Shown here: one piece after another, positions 9,122 to 19,701 of the stretch | How the letters are laid out: every line of letters begins with the position of its first letter | How positions within the stretch are numbered: the first letter of the stretch is position 1 | Source of the DNA: an uncultured Gammaproteobacteria bacterium | GTDB lineage: Bacteria > Pseudomonadota > Gammaproteobacteria > Pseudomonadales > Porticoccaceae | Length of the DNA stretch: 64,000 bases | Direction of reading: 5' to 3' | Assembly: GCA_913058345.1 (NCBI GenBank) | Contig: CAJXQR010000005.1 | Coordinates: 1 to 64,000 of the forward strand | Translations under genes and position numbers: made by a program | Notes under the pieces: generated by a model | Told to the model about the DNA's origin: nothing | The model's input: the letters and a program-made list of their open reading frames with translations, nothing else | Databases searched by the model: none

Positions 9122-10168
9122 TTAGTGGTTGTGACCGGATTCGAATTCACTTTTCTGTAGCTGGGCCTTGAGCACGAAGCCACCCTTGGCGACATAGCGT
9201 TCACCCGCGTCGAGGCCCGCCAATATCTCCACCGCGTCGCTGTCACCGCGACCGAGCTTGGCCGGACGGGGTTCCCAGCTGCCGTCGTGCTGAACGAATA
9301 TTGTGGGTTGGCCCTCCAGGTCGATAACGGCGGTTCTAGGTGCCACCACCTCTGCAGGAAATTCTCCCAGGGTAATCTGGCCTTCAATGAACATTCCCGG
9401 CTTCCAATCATTGTCAGGATTGGCCAGGAAGACCCGCGCCAGGCCTGTGCGGGTGGCCTCGTCTACCAGCGGCGCCACATAGTCCAGGCTGGTCTCCACG
9501 GGTGCAGGGCCATGGCTGGTAGTGATTCGCACCGGCTGTCCGGTTTTTACCAGCGGCACCTGCTTGGGATAGAGGGCAATATCCACCCACAGGGTGGACA
9601 GGTTCGCGACCACAAAAGCGGTATCGTCGGGCGCCAGGTGTTCTCCCAGGGTGACGTGGCGTTTGATAACCACGCCGTCGATCAGGGATTTCAGCTGAAA
9701 GCGAGACAGGGTCTCGGAGCTCTCGGCCACGGCGAGCACATCGCCGGCCTTGACCCGGTCACCGGTTTTTGCCTGTACCTCGACGATCTTTGCCGCAAAG
9801 CGGGGCGTGATATGGGCCACGGCCTCCTCGTTGAGTTTCACCTCGCCGGGCAGCGAGACCTGTTGGCGAATCACACCGGCTTCAGCAGTGTCGATTTCAC
9901 CACCAAAGTCCCGTAGCAGGTCGGCGCTAAAAGTCAGCTCGGGCTCTTCGTCTTCATGGCCTTCATGACCGGCTTCTTCGGCATGGTCGCCTTCATCTTC
10001 AGCGTGATCTTCCCCGGCATGTTCCTCTTCCGAGTGTTGCTTTTCATCTGCGTGCTGAGCGCCTTCTTCGGTGTGAGCGCCTTGATCTGATGGGGCGGCG
10101 ATTGCGCTTTGAGATGCCATGGCAGCAAGCAGCAAGCCGCCCATTAAATAATTCAGTAACTTGTTCAT
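9122..10168 (-). CDS. czcB: RND efflux membrane-fusion protein, CzcB type, His-rich
   Basis: 348 residues: signal peptide (about 1-24), then a stretch of His, Glu and Asp (residues 27-75, with pairs such as HEGHEDEE) that can bind divalent metal, then the periplasmic adaptor core with lipoyl/barrel segments (VAHITPRFAAKIVEVQAKTGDRVKAGDVLA). It links the inner-membrane pump to the outer-membrane channel. The acidic His-rich arm favours Zn/Co/Ni/Cd over copper, whose adaptors usually carry methionines. It overlaps czcC by 4 bp. Confidence 0.92.
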   Translation of the reverse strand: MNKLLNYLMGGLLLAAMASQSAIAAPSDQGAHTEEGAQHADEKQHSEEEHAGEDHAEDEGDHAEEAGHEGHEDEEPELTFSADLLRDFGGEIDTAEAGVIRQQVSLPGEVKLNEEAVAHITPRFAAKIVEVQAKTGDRVKAGDVLAVAESSETLSRFQLKSLIDGVVIKRHVTLGEHLAPDDTAFVVANLSTLWVDIALYPKQVPLVKTGQPVRITTSHGPAPVETSLDYVAPLVDEATRTGLARVFLANPDNDWKPGMFIEGQITLGEFPAEVVAPRTAVIDLEGQPTIFVQHDGSWEPRPAKLGRGDSDAVEILAGLDAGERYVAKGGFVLKAQLQKSEFESGHNH

Positions 10169-11580
10169 TGTGATTCATCCTGTGGCGAAAGAGACGCTTT
10201 ATCATCGATGCTGTCCAGCGTGGGCAGGCGCAGATTGGACCGGAAATCATTGGCCGCGCCGGTGGGGTAGAGTGACTGACGCTCCCCCGTGAGCGGCTGG
10301 CCGGTCAAGGTCTCCAGGGTGATAAGGGTTTGGTGAAAATCGGTGGCGGCGGCAACCGCCTCGGTTTCGAAGGACAGCAACTGGCGCCGGGCTTCCACCA
10401 GTTCCAGATAGGAAAAACGCCCGTCGCCGTAGCCTTCCTGAATCAGCGCCAGTGCCTGCTGTGCCTCGGGCAGTATCTGCTCACGTAACAGGGTAACCCG
10501 CTCGCGAGCCTGTTCCAGTTGGGCGAAGGCATTGCGCAGTTCCGTAAAAACCTTCACCCGGGTGGCTTTCTCTTCGAGATCCAGTTTCGCCAGATCCTCC
10601 CGCGCGGCCCTGATGTCGCCCTGGTTGCGGTTAGAGACGCCAAGAGGCATGGAAAACGAAAAAACCACACCCGTATCGCCGGTGCCTTCGACCCGTCTGA
10701 TGCCCGCGCCGACTTCGATGTCCTGTCGGCCCCGGGCAATCGCCAGGTCCAGTTCGGCCTTACGCAGTCTTTCCAGGGTCATAAACCGTTGCAGCTGCGG
10801 CGCCTGTTCCAACTGTCGTTGGATGCTGACAAACTCAGGCGTCGGCGCCAAGGCAAAGAGTTCGGCCTCGACGCCGGTAAAATCCGCCGAGGTTTCGCCC
10901 CATAGACTCGCCAGGCGCCGCTTGGTATTGCCCAGGCGCACGGTGAGATTGCTCACCGCCAGCTTGGCCTGCATCAGATCCGTGCGGGCACGGCTCAGTT
11001 CCGCCCGACTGGCGCTGCCTGCGTCAAACCGCCTTTGCGCGACGTTTTCTGCGGTGCTGGTAAACTCCACGACTTGCCGGGCAAAGGCCAGTAGGCGCTG
11101 GGTTTGTGCCACCTCCAGGTAGCGGCTGGCCGCCGCCGACAGTGCGTCGAGGCGGGCCAGTTCGTAATCGCGCTCGACGGTTTGGCGACGCCACTGGCCG
11201 ACATCCCGGCGCAGAGGGCGCTTGCCGCCCATCTCTATGATTTGGCTGAGCGCCAGGGTGGTTTCCATGGCATCGGTGCCCGAGAACTCGCCATTGCCGG
11301 CAATATTCTCGACCTCGAGGGAGACCTGTGGGTTGGGTCGAAACCCGGCCTGGAGAGCCCGCGCCTCGGCCGCGCGAATATCGTAGGGATAGATCGCCAA
11401 TTCGGGGTTGTCATTTAGCACCCGGGCGAAGGCCTCGGGTAGGGTCAGTGTTGTCGGGTCGCGGTCGGCGGCCTGGATAAGCCCGGACAGGCTTAGCAGC
11501 GCGCCGCAAATCAGCAGGCGCGTTGTCCGGATTATCAGGCTTCGGCCTGAATCCGGACGCAAACGGAATAGCATGGACAT
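10165..11580 (-). CDS. czcC: TolC-family outer-membrane channel, CzcC type
   Basis: 471 residues with two TolC/OEP repeats; long helical stretches rich in Ala, Glu and Arg (for example LEQARERVTLLREQILPEAQQALAL) and the repeat ending YLELVEARRQLL. A hydrophobic N-terminal segment (about residues 20-37) acts as a signal. It forms the exit duct of the metal pump. First structural gene of the czcCBA-PII transcript, preceded by the small His/Cys-rich gene. Confidence 0.92.
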   Translation of the reverse strand: MSMLFRLRPDSGRSLIIRTTRLLICGALLSLSGLIQAADRDPTTLTLPEAFARVLNDNPELAIYPYDIRAAEARALQAGFRPNPQVSLEVENIAGNGEFSGTDAMETTLALSQIIEMGGKRPLRRDVGQWRRQTVERDYELARLDALSAAASRYLEVAQTQRLLAFARQVVEFTSTAENVAQRRFDAGSASRAELSRARTDLMQAKLAVSNLTVRLGNTKRRLASLWGETSADFTGVEAELFALAPTPEFVSIQRQLEQAPQLQRFMTLERLRKAELDLAIARGRQDIEVGAGIRRVEGTGDTGVVFSFSMPLGVSNRNQGDIRAAREDLAKLDLEEKATRVKVFTELRNAFAQLEQARERVTLLREQILPEAQQALALIQEGYGDGRFSYLELVEARRQLLSFETEAVAAATDFHQTLITLETLTGQPLTGERQSLYPTGAANDFRSNLRLPTLDSIDDKASLSPQDESQ

Positions 11581-11642
11581 GAATTACCTCACGTAAAGAT
11601 TTTTGAAAAATCCTGGTGCCGGTCGATGACCGGAAAGTGAGG

Positions 11643-11987
11643 TTAGGCTATGGGCGGTCGGAGTATCGCAGCGATGTGGGGAGAGGGGTGGTCGACGGTA
11701 TAGCGTAGTGTGACCTGGTTAGATGAGGCAGTCGGCAGCGTGGGCAGCGGCATGGACAGCAGCATATGAGAGCCATGGCAATGGCAGGAGTGGCAATGGC
11801 CGGGCGGTGTGTTGTGGTCTGATCCCGGTGACGGGTCTGTCGCTTGGGTTGAACCGTCTCCCCCGGACATATCCGCCAACTCATGGGGTTGGTGATCCGA
11901 ATGGATGGGCAATACATCAGCGGCGATGGATAGTGATTGCACTACCATCAAGACCGCAAACAGTATTAGCGTCCAGTTTTTTGCCAT
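11643..11987 (-). CDS. Small periplasmic His/Cys-rich protein (CzcI-like position)
   Basis: 114 residues with a signal peptide (cleavage after about residue 22) and a metal-ligand cluster PPGHCHSCHCHGSH at residues 62-75. The length and place, first in a czcCBA operon, match the periplasmic regulator CzcI of Ralstonia, but similarity beyond that is not evident by eye. It may buffer or sense metal in the periplasm. A promoter is visible about 40 bp upstream. Confidence 0.65.
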   Translation of the reverse strand: MAKNWTLILFAVLMVVQSLSIAADVLPIHSDHQPHELADMSGGDGSTQATDPSPGSDHNTPPGHCHSCHCHGSHMLLSMPLPTLPTASSNQVTLRYTVDHPSPHIAAILRPPIA

Positions 11988-12023
11988 TCGGTTATCAAGT
12001 GACCCCTGTGTGAAGAGAGCAGA

Positions 12024-12051
12024 AGTCTACCATAAATCAAGGTTCGGTCAA
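12024..12051 (-). promoter_or_regulatory. Promoter for the czc operon
   Basis: On the minus strand TTGACC (12051-12046), a 16-bp spacer and TAGACT (12029-12024), 37 bp before the ATG of the His-rich protein. Both boxes match sigma-70 four or five out of six. No regulator gene of the operon is visible in the window. Confidence 0.55.
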
Positions 12052-12247
12052 CTTAGTCGTGCAGATTCAATACATCTGAGACAAATCTAGCGGTAATCTC
12101 CCCACTTATAACGGGCCCGATAAGTAGAGGGTTAAGCTGCTTTTAGCAGCTGATCTGTTAAGTATCACCTTGTGCTTCTGCAACCTCAAATTCGCACTTC
12201 TATTTCCCATTTCACTCTATTCCCTTTATCCGACAAGTCATCTGATC

Positions 12248-12296
12248 AAATGATATTAATTCTTATTCATATTGCAAATAAGAATTAATATCATTT
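12248..12296. promoter_or_regulatory. Long AT-rich palindrome, probable Fur-type operator
   Basis: Perfect 20-bp inverted repeat (12248-12267 and 12277-12296) with a 9-nt centre, 78 bp before the TonB-receptor ATG. The arms read AAATGATATTAATTCTTATT and its complement and contain overlapping matches to the Fur half-sites (GATAAT-like triplets, AATTCTTATT). A Fur-controlled promoter fits a siderophore-type receptor. Its symmetry is much longer than one 19-bp Fur box, so two or more dimers could bind. Confidence 0.65.
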
Positions 12297-12374
12297 ATTA
12301 TGGCGCCGATCCGTCCCGGTCACTCCCCGGGCTGTCGACTCAAAACATTCTGACTTTGAAAAACGGGAACACGC

Positions 12375-14489
12375 ATGAATTGGAGAAAACCTGCCGCCTA
12401 TATTTTTACGGCATGCAACACCCTGGCTGCGAGCGGCGTCTTTGCCGACGTCAATAAAGTGGAAGAAGTGATCGTATCCGCCAGCAGAACCAATAAACCG
12501 ATTACGGCCATACCTAACACGGTAAAAGTGATTGACCGGGAAGCCCTGGAGGCACAGCTGGCCACCAGTACCAGTCTGCTCGACGGGCTTAGCTTTGCTG
12601 TCCCCAGCCTGACGCCCGCACACCAGAAAATGACCAGTAATGGCGTGACGTTGCGGGGCAGAACACCCCTTTACATGGCCGACGGTATCCCGCAGTCAAC
12701 ACCGCTGCGCAACGGCGAGCGCAGTGGTTTTACGATTGATCCCGCCTTTATCGACCGTGTCGAGGTCATTTACGGCGCCAATGCCATTCAGGGGGTGGGC
12801 GCCACCGGCGGTGTCATCAATTACGTGACCGTTGATGCGCCGGAAAGTGGTGATTTGCTTCAAAAGATAGCAACGAGACTGACCAGTGATAACTTCGAAG
12901 CCGATGGCTTTCATTACAAGCTATCCGGGTTGTTGGGCAAGAAATTCGACAATACGGATGTGGTTTTTGGCGTCGCTCACGATGTCCAGGACCTGTACTA
13001 CGACGGCAACGGTGATCCCATAGCAGTCGACCCTATCCAGGGTGACACCATGGATAGCCGAACCTGGAACATTTTCACCAAGGCCGGGATGGATCTGGAC
13101 GAATACCAGCGCATTGAGGTGACAGGCAATTATTTCGACCTGGACGGTGATGGTGATTACCGCGTGGTTGATGGAGATGCACTTGCCGGTATTCCAGCCA
13201 CCTCCGAGAGCGGAAAGGGTGAGGGTGATCCCACCTACAACGAGGCCCTGAACCTGTCTGTGGCCTACAGTCACGCCAACCTGTTTGGGGGCGAATTGAC
13301 CCTGCAGGGTTTCTACTATGACTTCTATGCCCTGTACGGCGGTGGCACGTTCCCCGCGTTCCAGGACCCGGCCATCGCTCCGGCGGGTACCCTGTTTGAC
13401 CAGTCCGCCCTCAGTTCGGAGAAATACGGCACCAAGCTGACCTTTGTTCGCGACAACACCTTCTGGAATGGACTGCAAGTGGCGGTGGGTGTCGATTATC
13501 TGCGCGACAAGACCTATCAGGAACTGGCGCAAACGGACCGTTTGTGGGTGCCGGAAATGATCTACAAGGGTTGGGCGCCCTTTGTGCAGCTGGAGCAGCG
13601 CCTGGTGGACGACCGCCTGCGTCTGTCATTCGGTGGTCGCTTCGAAAATGTTGAACTGGAAGTACCGGATTTCACCACCGTTGCCGGGGCCAACAACACG
13701 TTTGTTGAGGGTGGCGAGCCGAGCTTTGAAGAGCTGCTGGGCAATGCGGGCATCGTTTTTGACGTGACGGAAGACCTGACGGTTTTTGTCTCCTACGCGG
13801 AAGGTTTTACCATGCCCGACGCCGGGTTGATCCTACGGGGTGTAAATATCCCGGGGCAAACCATTGACGAACTGGTCGACCTACAACCCGTCGTGGCTGA
13901 CAACCTGGAAACCGGCATCAATTACCGCCGGGGTGGGTTGGACATAGCGGCCAGTTATTTCTGGTCGGATTCAGACCTGGGGTCTCGCATCCTGGTGGTA
14001 GACGGTGTCGGTCAAATCACCCGGCAAAAAACCGAAATTGAGGGACTCGAAGTATCAGCCGCTTACCACTTCGACTCAGGCGTCAGCACTGGAATCGCCT
14101 ACAGCAAGTTGGAAGGCCGTTTCGACAGCGACGGCGACGGTTCAGTGGACAAGGATCTGGATGGCCGCAATATCGCGCCGGATCGTATCAATATCTATGT
14201 TGAAGCCCCCCTCGCTGCCAACTGGCACGGCCGTTTGCAATACTCAAAACTGTTGGATCGGGATTTCGACGGCGGCCTGCCTCAGCACGATTTCGACGGT
14301 TACAGCGTAGTGGATGCAGTAGTTTCATACCGGGATGCAAGCCTGGGGAACTTTACCCTCGGCATCGAAAACCTCCTCGACGAGGATTACATCACCTACT
14401 ATTCGCAAACCCTGACCTACGTGAATAACAGCACCTATTTCGCCGGCCGTGGGCGGGCCGTCAGTCTGGGGTGGCAGAAAACATTCTAA
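12375..14489 (+). CDS. TonB-dependent outer-membrane receptor
   Basis: 704 residues: signal peptide (about 1-25), TonB-box-like segment EEVIVSASRTNKP, plug domain with NGVTLRGRTPLYMADGIP and VEVIYGANAIQGVGATGGVINYV, then a beta-barrel ending in LGWQKTF with a terminal Phe. It would import a ferric siderophore or another metal chelate using TonB energy. The barrel contains several acidic DGDGD stretches (residues about 255-262 and 582-595), which could bind calcium. Its stop codon abuts the next gene, so the two form an operon under the palindrome described at 12248. Confidence 0.9.
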   Translation: MNWRKPAAYIFTACNTLAASGVFADVNKVEEVIVSASRTNKPITAIPNTVKVIDREALEAQLATSTSLLDGLSFAVPSLTPAHQKMTSNGVTLRGRTPLYMADGIPQSTPLRNGERSGFTIDPAFIDRVEVIYGANAIQGVGATGGVINYVTVDAPESGDLLQKIATRLTSDNFEADGFHYKLSGLLGKKFDNTDVVFGVAHDVQDLYYDGNGDPIAVDPIQGDTMDSRTWNIFTKAGMDLDEYQRIEVTGNYFDLDGDGDYRVVDGDALAGIPATSESGKGEGDPTYNEALNLSVAYSHANLFGGELTLQGFYYDFYALYGGGTFPAFQDPAIAPAGTLFDQSALSSEKYGTKLTFVRDNTFWNGLQVAVGVDYLRDKTYQELAQTDRLWVPEMIYKGWAPFVQLEQRLVDDRLRLSFGGRFENVELEVPDFTTVAGANNTFVEGGEPSFEELLGNAGIVFDVTEDLTVFVSYAEGFTMPDAGLILRGVNIPGQTIDELVDLQPVVADNLETGINYRRGGLDIAASYFWSDSDLGSRILVVDGVGQITRQKTEIEGLEVSAAYHFDSGVSTGIAYSKLEGRFDSDGDGSVDKDLDGRNIAPDRINIYVEAPLAANWHGRLQYSKLLDRDFDGGLPQHDFDGYSVVDAVVSYRDASLGNFTLGIENLLDEDYITYYSQTLTYVNNSTYFAGRGRAVSLGWQKTF

Positions 14490-15563
14490 GTGAGAACGTT
14501 GCTGACCCTTCATCGATGGGTTGGAGCTGTATTCGGGCTGGCTCTCTCCCTCTTCGGGCTTTCCGGCGCACTACTGGTTTGGAAAAACCAGTGGTTGCGC
14601 TGGACCCTGGCAGATGAAGCCGGGGTTCCCGCAACGGGAGTTGAGAGTCTCCCCCGAATTGTGGAACGGGCGTTGCAGGAGAGCGACGGCGAAGCCAGGT
14701 ATGTTGTGTTTTCCAGTCCTGAGCTTGCTGTCAATCTGGTTTCCACCGGACGGCAGACCGGCTTTTACAGTGATAACCTGGGCAATGTCATAACCCACTG
14801 GGCATCCCGACTGGAGCGACTGGAGTTGTGGCTGTTTGATTTACACCACGATCTTTTGCTGGGGCCCAACGGAACAACCCTGGGTGGGTTGCTGGCGTTA
14901 CTGGGCCTGTTTTTTACCTTGAGTGGACTTTTCCTTTGGTGGCGAACCCGGCGGCACTTTTCCTGGCGCCTGTGGCCAACGTCGTTTTCCCGGCGGGATC
15001 TGGCCAGACACCACCGCAACCTTGGCGCGCTGTTTTCGCCGTTATTGATAGTGGTAATGCTCACGGGCCTGATGATGGCCTGGCGCCCGGTGGCGCTGTG
15101 GCTGTTATCGCCGTTTTCTTCCGTTGACGAGATGCAGGCCGCCGTCGCGCCTCCAGCTGTTTCCGGGAGTGATTTCGCAGACATTGACTGGGCAAACATT
15201 ATCACCCGGGCACAACAAGCGTTTCCAGACGCGAGCCTGCGCCTGATTTCGATACCGCAGACTACCGGTGATCTCGTAGGGCTGAGAATGAAGCAGCCGG
15301 TAGAGTGGCTGCCCAATGGACGGACGCTACTCTGGTTTGATCCGCAGACCGGCGATCTCATCGAGTCGAAGGACGCGCTTACAATGCCCCTGGGGGTCCG
15401 GGTGAATAATCTCGTCTACCCGGTCCACGCCGCCAAGGTCGGCGGCATCGTTTATCAATTAATAATGACCCTGGTAGGGTTGGTATTGACGATGCTGGGG
15501 AGCCTTGTGGTTGTCAAGTTCTGGATGGACCGCCATAGGATCAGCGTTCCTCCCAGAATTTGA
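14490..15563 (+). CDS. PepSY-associated membrane protein (siderophore reductase type)
   Basis: 357 residues from a GTG immediately after the receptor's TAA. It starts RTLLTLHRWVGAVFGLALSLFGLSGALLVW, the hallmark of PepSY_TM proteins, with further membrane helices near 130-155, 190-210 and 325-345 and histidines (H9, H110, H111, H161) suited to haem or iron. Relatives next to siderophore receptors are inner-membrane ferrisiderophore reductases (FpvG-like). Coupling with the receptor supports a role in releasing iron after uptake. Confidence 0.85.
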   Translation: MRTLLTLHRWVGAVFGLALSLFGLSGALLVWKNQWLRWTLADEAGVPATGVESLPRIVERALQESDGEARYVVFSSPELAVNLVSTGRQTGFYSDNLGNVITHWASRLERLELWLFDLHHDLLLGPNGTTLGGLLALLGLFFTLSGLFLWWRTRRHFSWRLWPTSFSRRDLARHHRNLGALFSPLLIVVMLTGLMMAWRPVALWLLSPFSSVDEMQAAVAPPAVSGSDFADIDWANIITRAQQAFPDASLRLISIPQTTGDLVGLRMKQPVEWLPNGRTLLWFDPQTGDLIESKDALTMPLGVRVNNLVYPVHAAKVGGIVYQLIMTLVGLVLTMLGSLVVVKFWMDRHRISVPPRI

Positions 15564-15715
15564 GTGAACGGCTACGGGCATAGAGTCTGATGAGCTGAAT
15601 CGCCCAGGCCAAATATACTTGCGCCGTTTACTGGGTGGCTAGCGCATTTTTACTGTCTTTGGACTTGGCACATGCCATTCCAGTAGTTTTGGTAATCGAT
15701 TGCCCGGCATCTCCA

Positions 15716-16144
15716 TCATTGAGCAACTGTTTCAAACCCCTCGTGGAGGGATGCGATCAGCGGGCAGGTGACACTGTCCTTCTGGGTACAGCACTCCTCG
15801 ACGAGTTGGTCGAGCACGCCTTCAATTTGCTGAAGACTGCGGATCTTGTCTCGCACGTTGCCCAGCTTGCGCTCGCCCAGTGCTTTGGCCTCGTCGCAAT
15901 GGGTGCCGTCTTCGAGTTTCAGCAGTTCTCCGATCTCCTCCAGGCTGAATCCCAGCCATCGCGCCCTGCGGATGAATCGAAGCCGTGCCAGCGCGACGTC
16001 GTCGTAGCGGCGAATCCCGCCTAAGGGCTTTTTCGGCTCCGTCATCAGCCCCAGCCGTTGGTAGTAGCGAATGGTTTCGACGTTTATCTCTGCGGCCTTG
16101 GCCAGACTGCCGATGGTCATGGAGGTGGATTTAGAACCGGACAC
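15716..16144 (-). CDS. merR: Mercury-responsive regulator MerR
   Basis: 142 residues from a GTG at 16144, chosen because GGAG lies nine bases upstream and the length fits MerR (144); an ATG at 16120 lacks any ribosome site. The N-terminal helix-turn-helix is MTIGSLAKAAEINVETIRYYQRLGL. The three mercury-binding cysteines are present with the spacing of Tn501/Tn21 MerR (35 and 9 residues): C83, C118 and C127 in this numbering. It represses and, with Hg(II), activates the divergent merTPA promoter by untwisting the overlong spacer. Confidence 0.95.
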   Translation of the reverse strand: MSGSKSTSMTIGSLAKAAEINVETIRYYQRLGLMTEPKKPLGGIRRYDDVALARLRFIRRARWLGFSLEEIGELLKLEDGTHCDEAKALGERKLGNVRDKIRSLQQIEGVLDQLVEECCTQKDSVTCPLIASLHEGFETVAQ

Positions 16145-16149
16145 GATGC

Positions 16150-16180
16150 TTGACTCCGTAGTCAACTACGGAGGTAAGCT
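16150..16180 (+). promoter_or_regulatory. mer promoter-operator
   Basis: TTGACT (16150-16155) and TAAGCT (16175-16180) separated by 19 bp, the long spacer that MerR remodels. The spacer holds a perfect 9-bp dyad, CTCCGTAGT and ACTACGGAG (16154-16162 and 16165-16173), with a 2-bp centre, matching the known mer operator core. The merR translation start lies just outside the -35 box. Confidence 0.93.
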
Positions 16181-16217
16181 TGCCACAGTGGTGAATAAAA
16201 CAACAGGAGGTTTGCCC

Positions 16218-16568
16218 ATGCCTGAATCCAAACCGGGACGCGGTTCGCTGCTTGCCGGGGGTGTCGCAGCCTTGCTGGCCTCTGCCTGTTGCACGGGACC
16301 GTTGGTGTTGGTGGTGCTGGGGTTTTCCGGCGCCTGGATCGGCAATTTAACCGCATTGGAACCCTACCGCCCCTGGTTTCTGGCGGCCGCCTTGGTGGCC
16401 ATGGTGTTGGCCTGGCGCCAGATATACCGGCCGGCCAGGGCTTGTGAACCCGGCGATGTGTGCGCTGCACCCAGGGTGCGTGGCGCTTACAAAGCCGCCT
16501 TCTGGTTCGTAGCGTTACTGATCGCCATCGCCGCGGTGTTCCCCTATGTCCTACCCCTGTTTTATTGA
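16218..16568 (+). CDS. merT: Mercuric ion transporter MerT
   Basis: 116 residues with three membrane helices. Cysteine pair in helix 1 (ASACCTGP, C24-C25) and the cytoplasmic-side pair C77 and C83 are the ones that hand Hg(II) on to MerA. The ATG at 16218 follows GGAGG by seven bases. First gene of the merTPA operon. Confidence 0.95.
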   Translation: MPESKPGRGSLLAGGVAALLASACCTGPLVLVVLGFSGAWIGNLTALEPYRPWFLAAALVAMVLAWRQIYRPARACEPGDVCAAPRVRGAYKAAFWFVALLIAIAAVFPYVLPLFY

Positions 16569-16578
16569 GAGACCAGAA

Positions 16579-16875
16579 ATGAAAAAGTTCTTGCTTGCAA
16601 GTTCACTGTTTGCCCTGTTCAGTCTGCCCCTCTGGGGCGAGGAGCAGACCGTCACGCTGGATGTGCCCGGTATGACCTGTTCCGCCTGCCCGATCACCGT
16701 CAAGACCGCGCTCAATCGGGTTGACGGTGTCAGGGATGTCGATGTCAGCTTCGAGCGGCGCGAAGCCAGGGTCACCTTCGAGGACACGCAAACCTCGGTC
16801 ACTGCGTTGACGGAGGCCACGGCCAACGCCGGTTATCCATCTACTCTCAAACAAAGCGCGACGGATCAGAAGTAA
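16579..16875 (+). CDS. merP: Periplasmic mercury-binding protein MerP
   Basis: 98 residues: signal peptide (about 1-20) and one HMA domain with the metal motif GMTCSACP (C34, C37). It collects Hg(II) in the periplasm and passes it to MerT. It starts 10 bp after merT. Confidence 0.95.
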   Translation: MKKFLLASSLFALFSLPLWGEEQTVTLDVPGMTCSACPITVKTALNRVDGVRDVDVSFERREARVTFEDTQTSVTALTEATANAGYPSTLKQSATDQK

Positions 16876-16902
16876 TGAGATTGTAGGGTAATTTTCGGAT
16901 AG

Positions 16903-18318
<1,416 letters not shown>

Positions 18319-18333
18319 GGCTGCGTTCCCGGC

Positions 18334-19290
18334 TCAGTCAGCATTCCTGATCAGGCGCGGCAGCCAGCGTAGAAACGCCACCATGCCGAACAACTCGACC
18401 AGGGATTGGAAGACGATGACGATGACGGCGGCACGCCAGGGCTCCGGTAGTGACAGCGCCAGCGGCAGCATGACGAAGGAATTGCGGGTGCCGAGACTGA
18501 AGGTGAGGGTGCGGCCGATTGTGGATGTGAACCCGAATAGCTCACTGAGCCCCTTGCCGATAATGGCGGCCGCAACCAGGTAAAGCACAAAAACCACAAG
18601 CGCCGACCACAGCAGGGCGCCATTGTCGATCACCAGGCTGACCTGGGAGCCGGCAATTAGAAACACCACCAATGCCAGCAACGGCACGGGCAGCCACCCA
18701 AGCCAGTCCACCAGTGTTTGCGCGCGCGGGTGTTTTTCCGTCAACCGTTCGGTTAACCAGGCCAGGATCAGCGGGGTGACAATCAATCCGAAGAAGGCTG
18801 GCAGCAAGTGGCTGCCAACCGCCAGCTCAATGGCGATATTGCCCATGAAGAGCCAGATATAAATGGGTAGCAAAATGAGCTGGACCAGCAGAAGGATCGG
18901 CGCGGCCGCGATGGCCCGGGCACCGTCCCCACCACCGAGATGGGTAAAACTGATAAACCAGTCCGTACAGGGTACCAGCAGTACCAGCAGCACGCCGAGA
19001 CGAATCGCGGGATCATCCGGTAACAGCCACAACAGAAGACCAACGACCACCGGTATCAGGATAAAATTGCCCGTCAGCAAAGCGGCCAGAAAGCGGCGAT
19101 CACGAAATGCCGACCTGAGGTGTATCAGTGGCACCTGAGTGAAAGTGGTGTACAGGAGAACGCCCAGTGCGGGCCAAAGCAGCGCTTCCCAATGACGGGT
19201 CTGCTCTGGTGACATCCAGCCGATGGCCATGCCGGCCAGGATGGCAACCAGGTAAAGCCAGACCTGATATCGCTCCAGTTGTTCGCGCAT
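18334..19290 (-). CDS. BASS-family transporter, arsenic-resistance type
   Basis: 318 residues with about ten membrane helices. The segment LLVPCTDWFISFTHLGGGD resembles the conserved cysteine region of ACR3/BASS arsenite carriers, and TFSLGTRNSFVMLPLALSLP matches the second conserved crossover. It is shorter than typical ACR3 (about 350-400). It converges with merA with only 15 bp between stops, so it belongs to a separate transcript. No arsR or arsC is visible, so the substrate is uncertain. Confidence 0.75.
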   Translation of the reverse strand: MREQLERYQVWLYLVAILAGMAIGWMSPEQTRHWEALLWPALGVLLYTTFTQVPLIHLRSAFRDRRFLAALLTGNFILIPVVVGLLLWLLPDDPAIRLGVLLVLLVPCTDWFISFTHLGGGDGARAIAAAPILLLVQLILLPIYIWLFMGNIAIELAVGSHLLPAFFGLIVTPLILAWLTERLTEKHPRAQTLVDWLGWLPVPLLALVVFLIAGSQVSLVIDNGALLWSALVVFVLYLVAAAIIGKGLSELFGFTSTIGRTLTFSLGTRNSFVMLPLALSLPEPWRAAVIVIVFQSLVELFGMVAFLRWLPRLIRNAD

Positions 19291-19701
19291 TTAAAGCTGT
19301 TCCTGCTGTTTTTCGAGGGCACGATAGTATCATTGGTGCGCAATGAAAGCGCTTGAGATGGTCTGCGTAGTATCAGGATGTAATGAGCTTTGGAGATTGG
19401 GTATCTTTTCGCTGATTGGAAGTTGCGAGCGAAGTTAAGCGTTCCTTAATGCGGGTCGTTTTTCTGATCCGGTGGTTTTCGGCTCAGGTAGATGAATCAT
19501 TCAGGAAGTAATGAGAAAAACCGCGTATTCTCAAATAATCGATAAGGCTGTTACTGTAATTGATGGGCAACCTTGGCGTCTGGTGATTTCGTAGTCCATA
19601 CGCAACCGGACATTCTATACCTGGGCAACTTGAATAACAGGTTGCCCCGGTTCCGAGAATGGTAGACGTTGGATTAATCAACGAGTATTGAATAGTCGAT
19701 G
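19291..19701. other. 411-bp stretch without a recognisable gene
   Basis: Between the BASS-family gene start and the radC stop. I see the upstream region of the transporter but no convincing coding frame on either strand, no long inverted repeat and no tRNA. It marks the junction between transfer backbone and resistance cargo. Confidence 0.5.

Noticed and set aside
12921-13532. 203-codon minus-strand frame
   Set aside because: Shadow of the TonB receptor.
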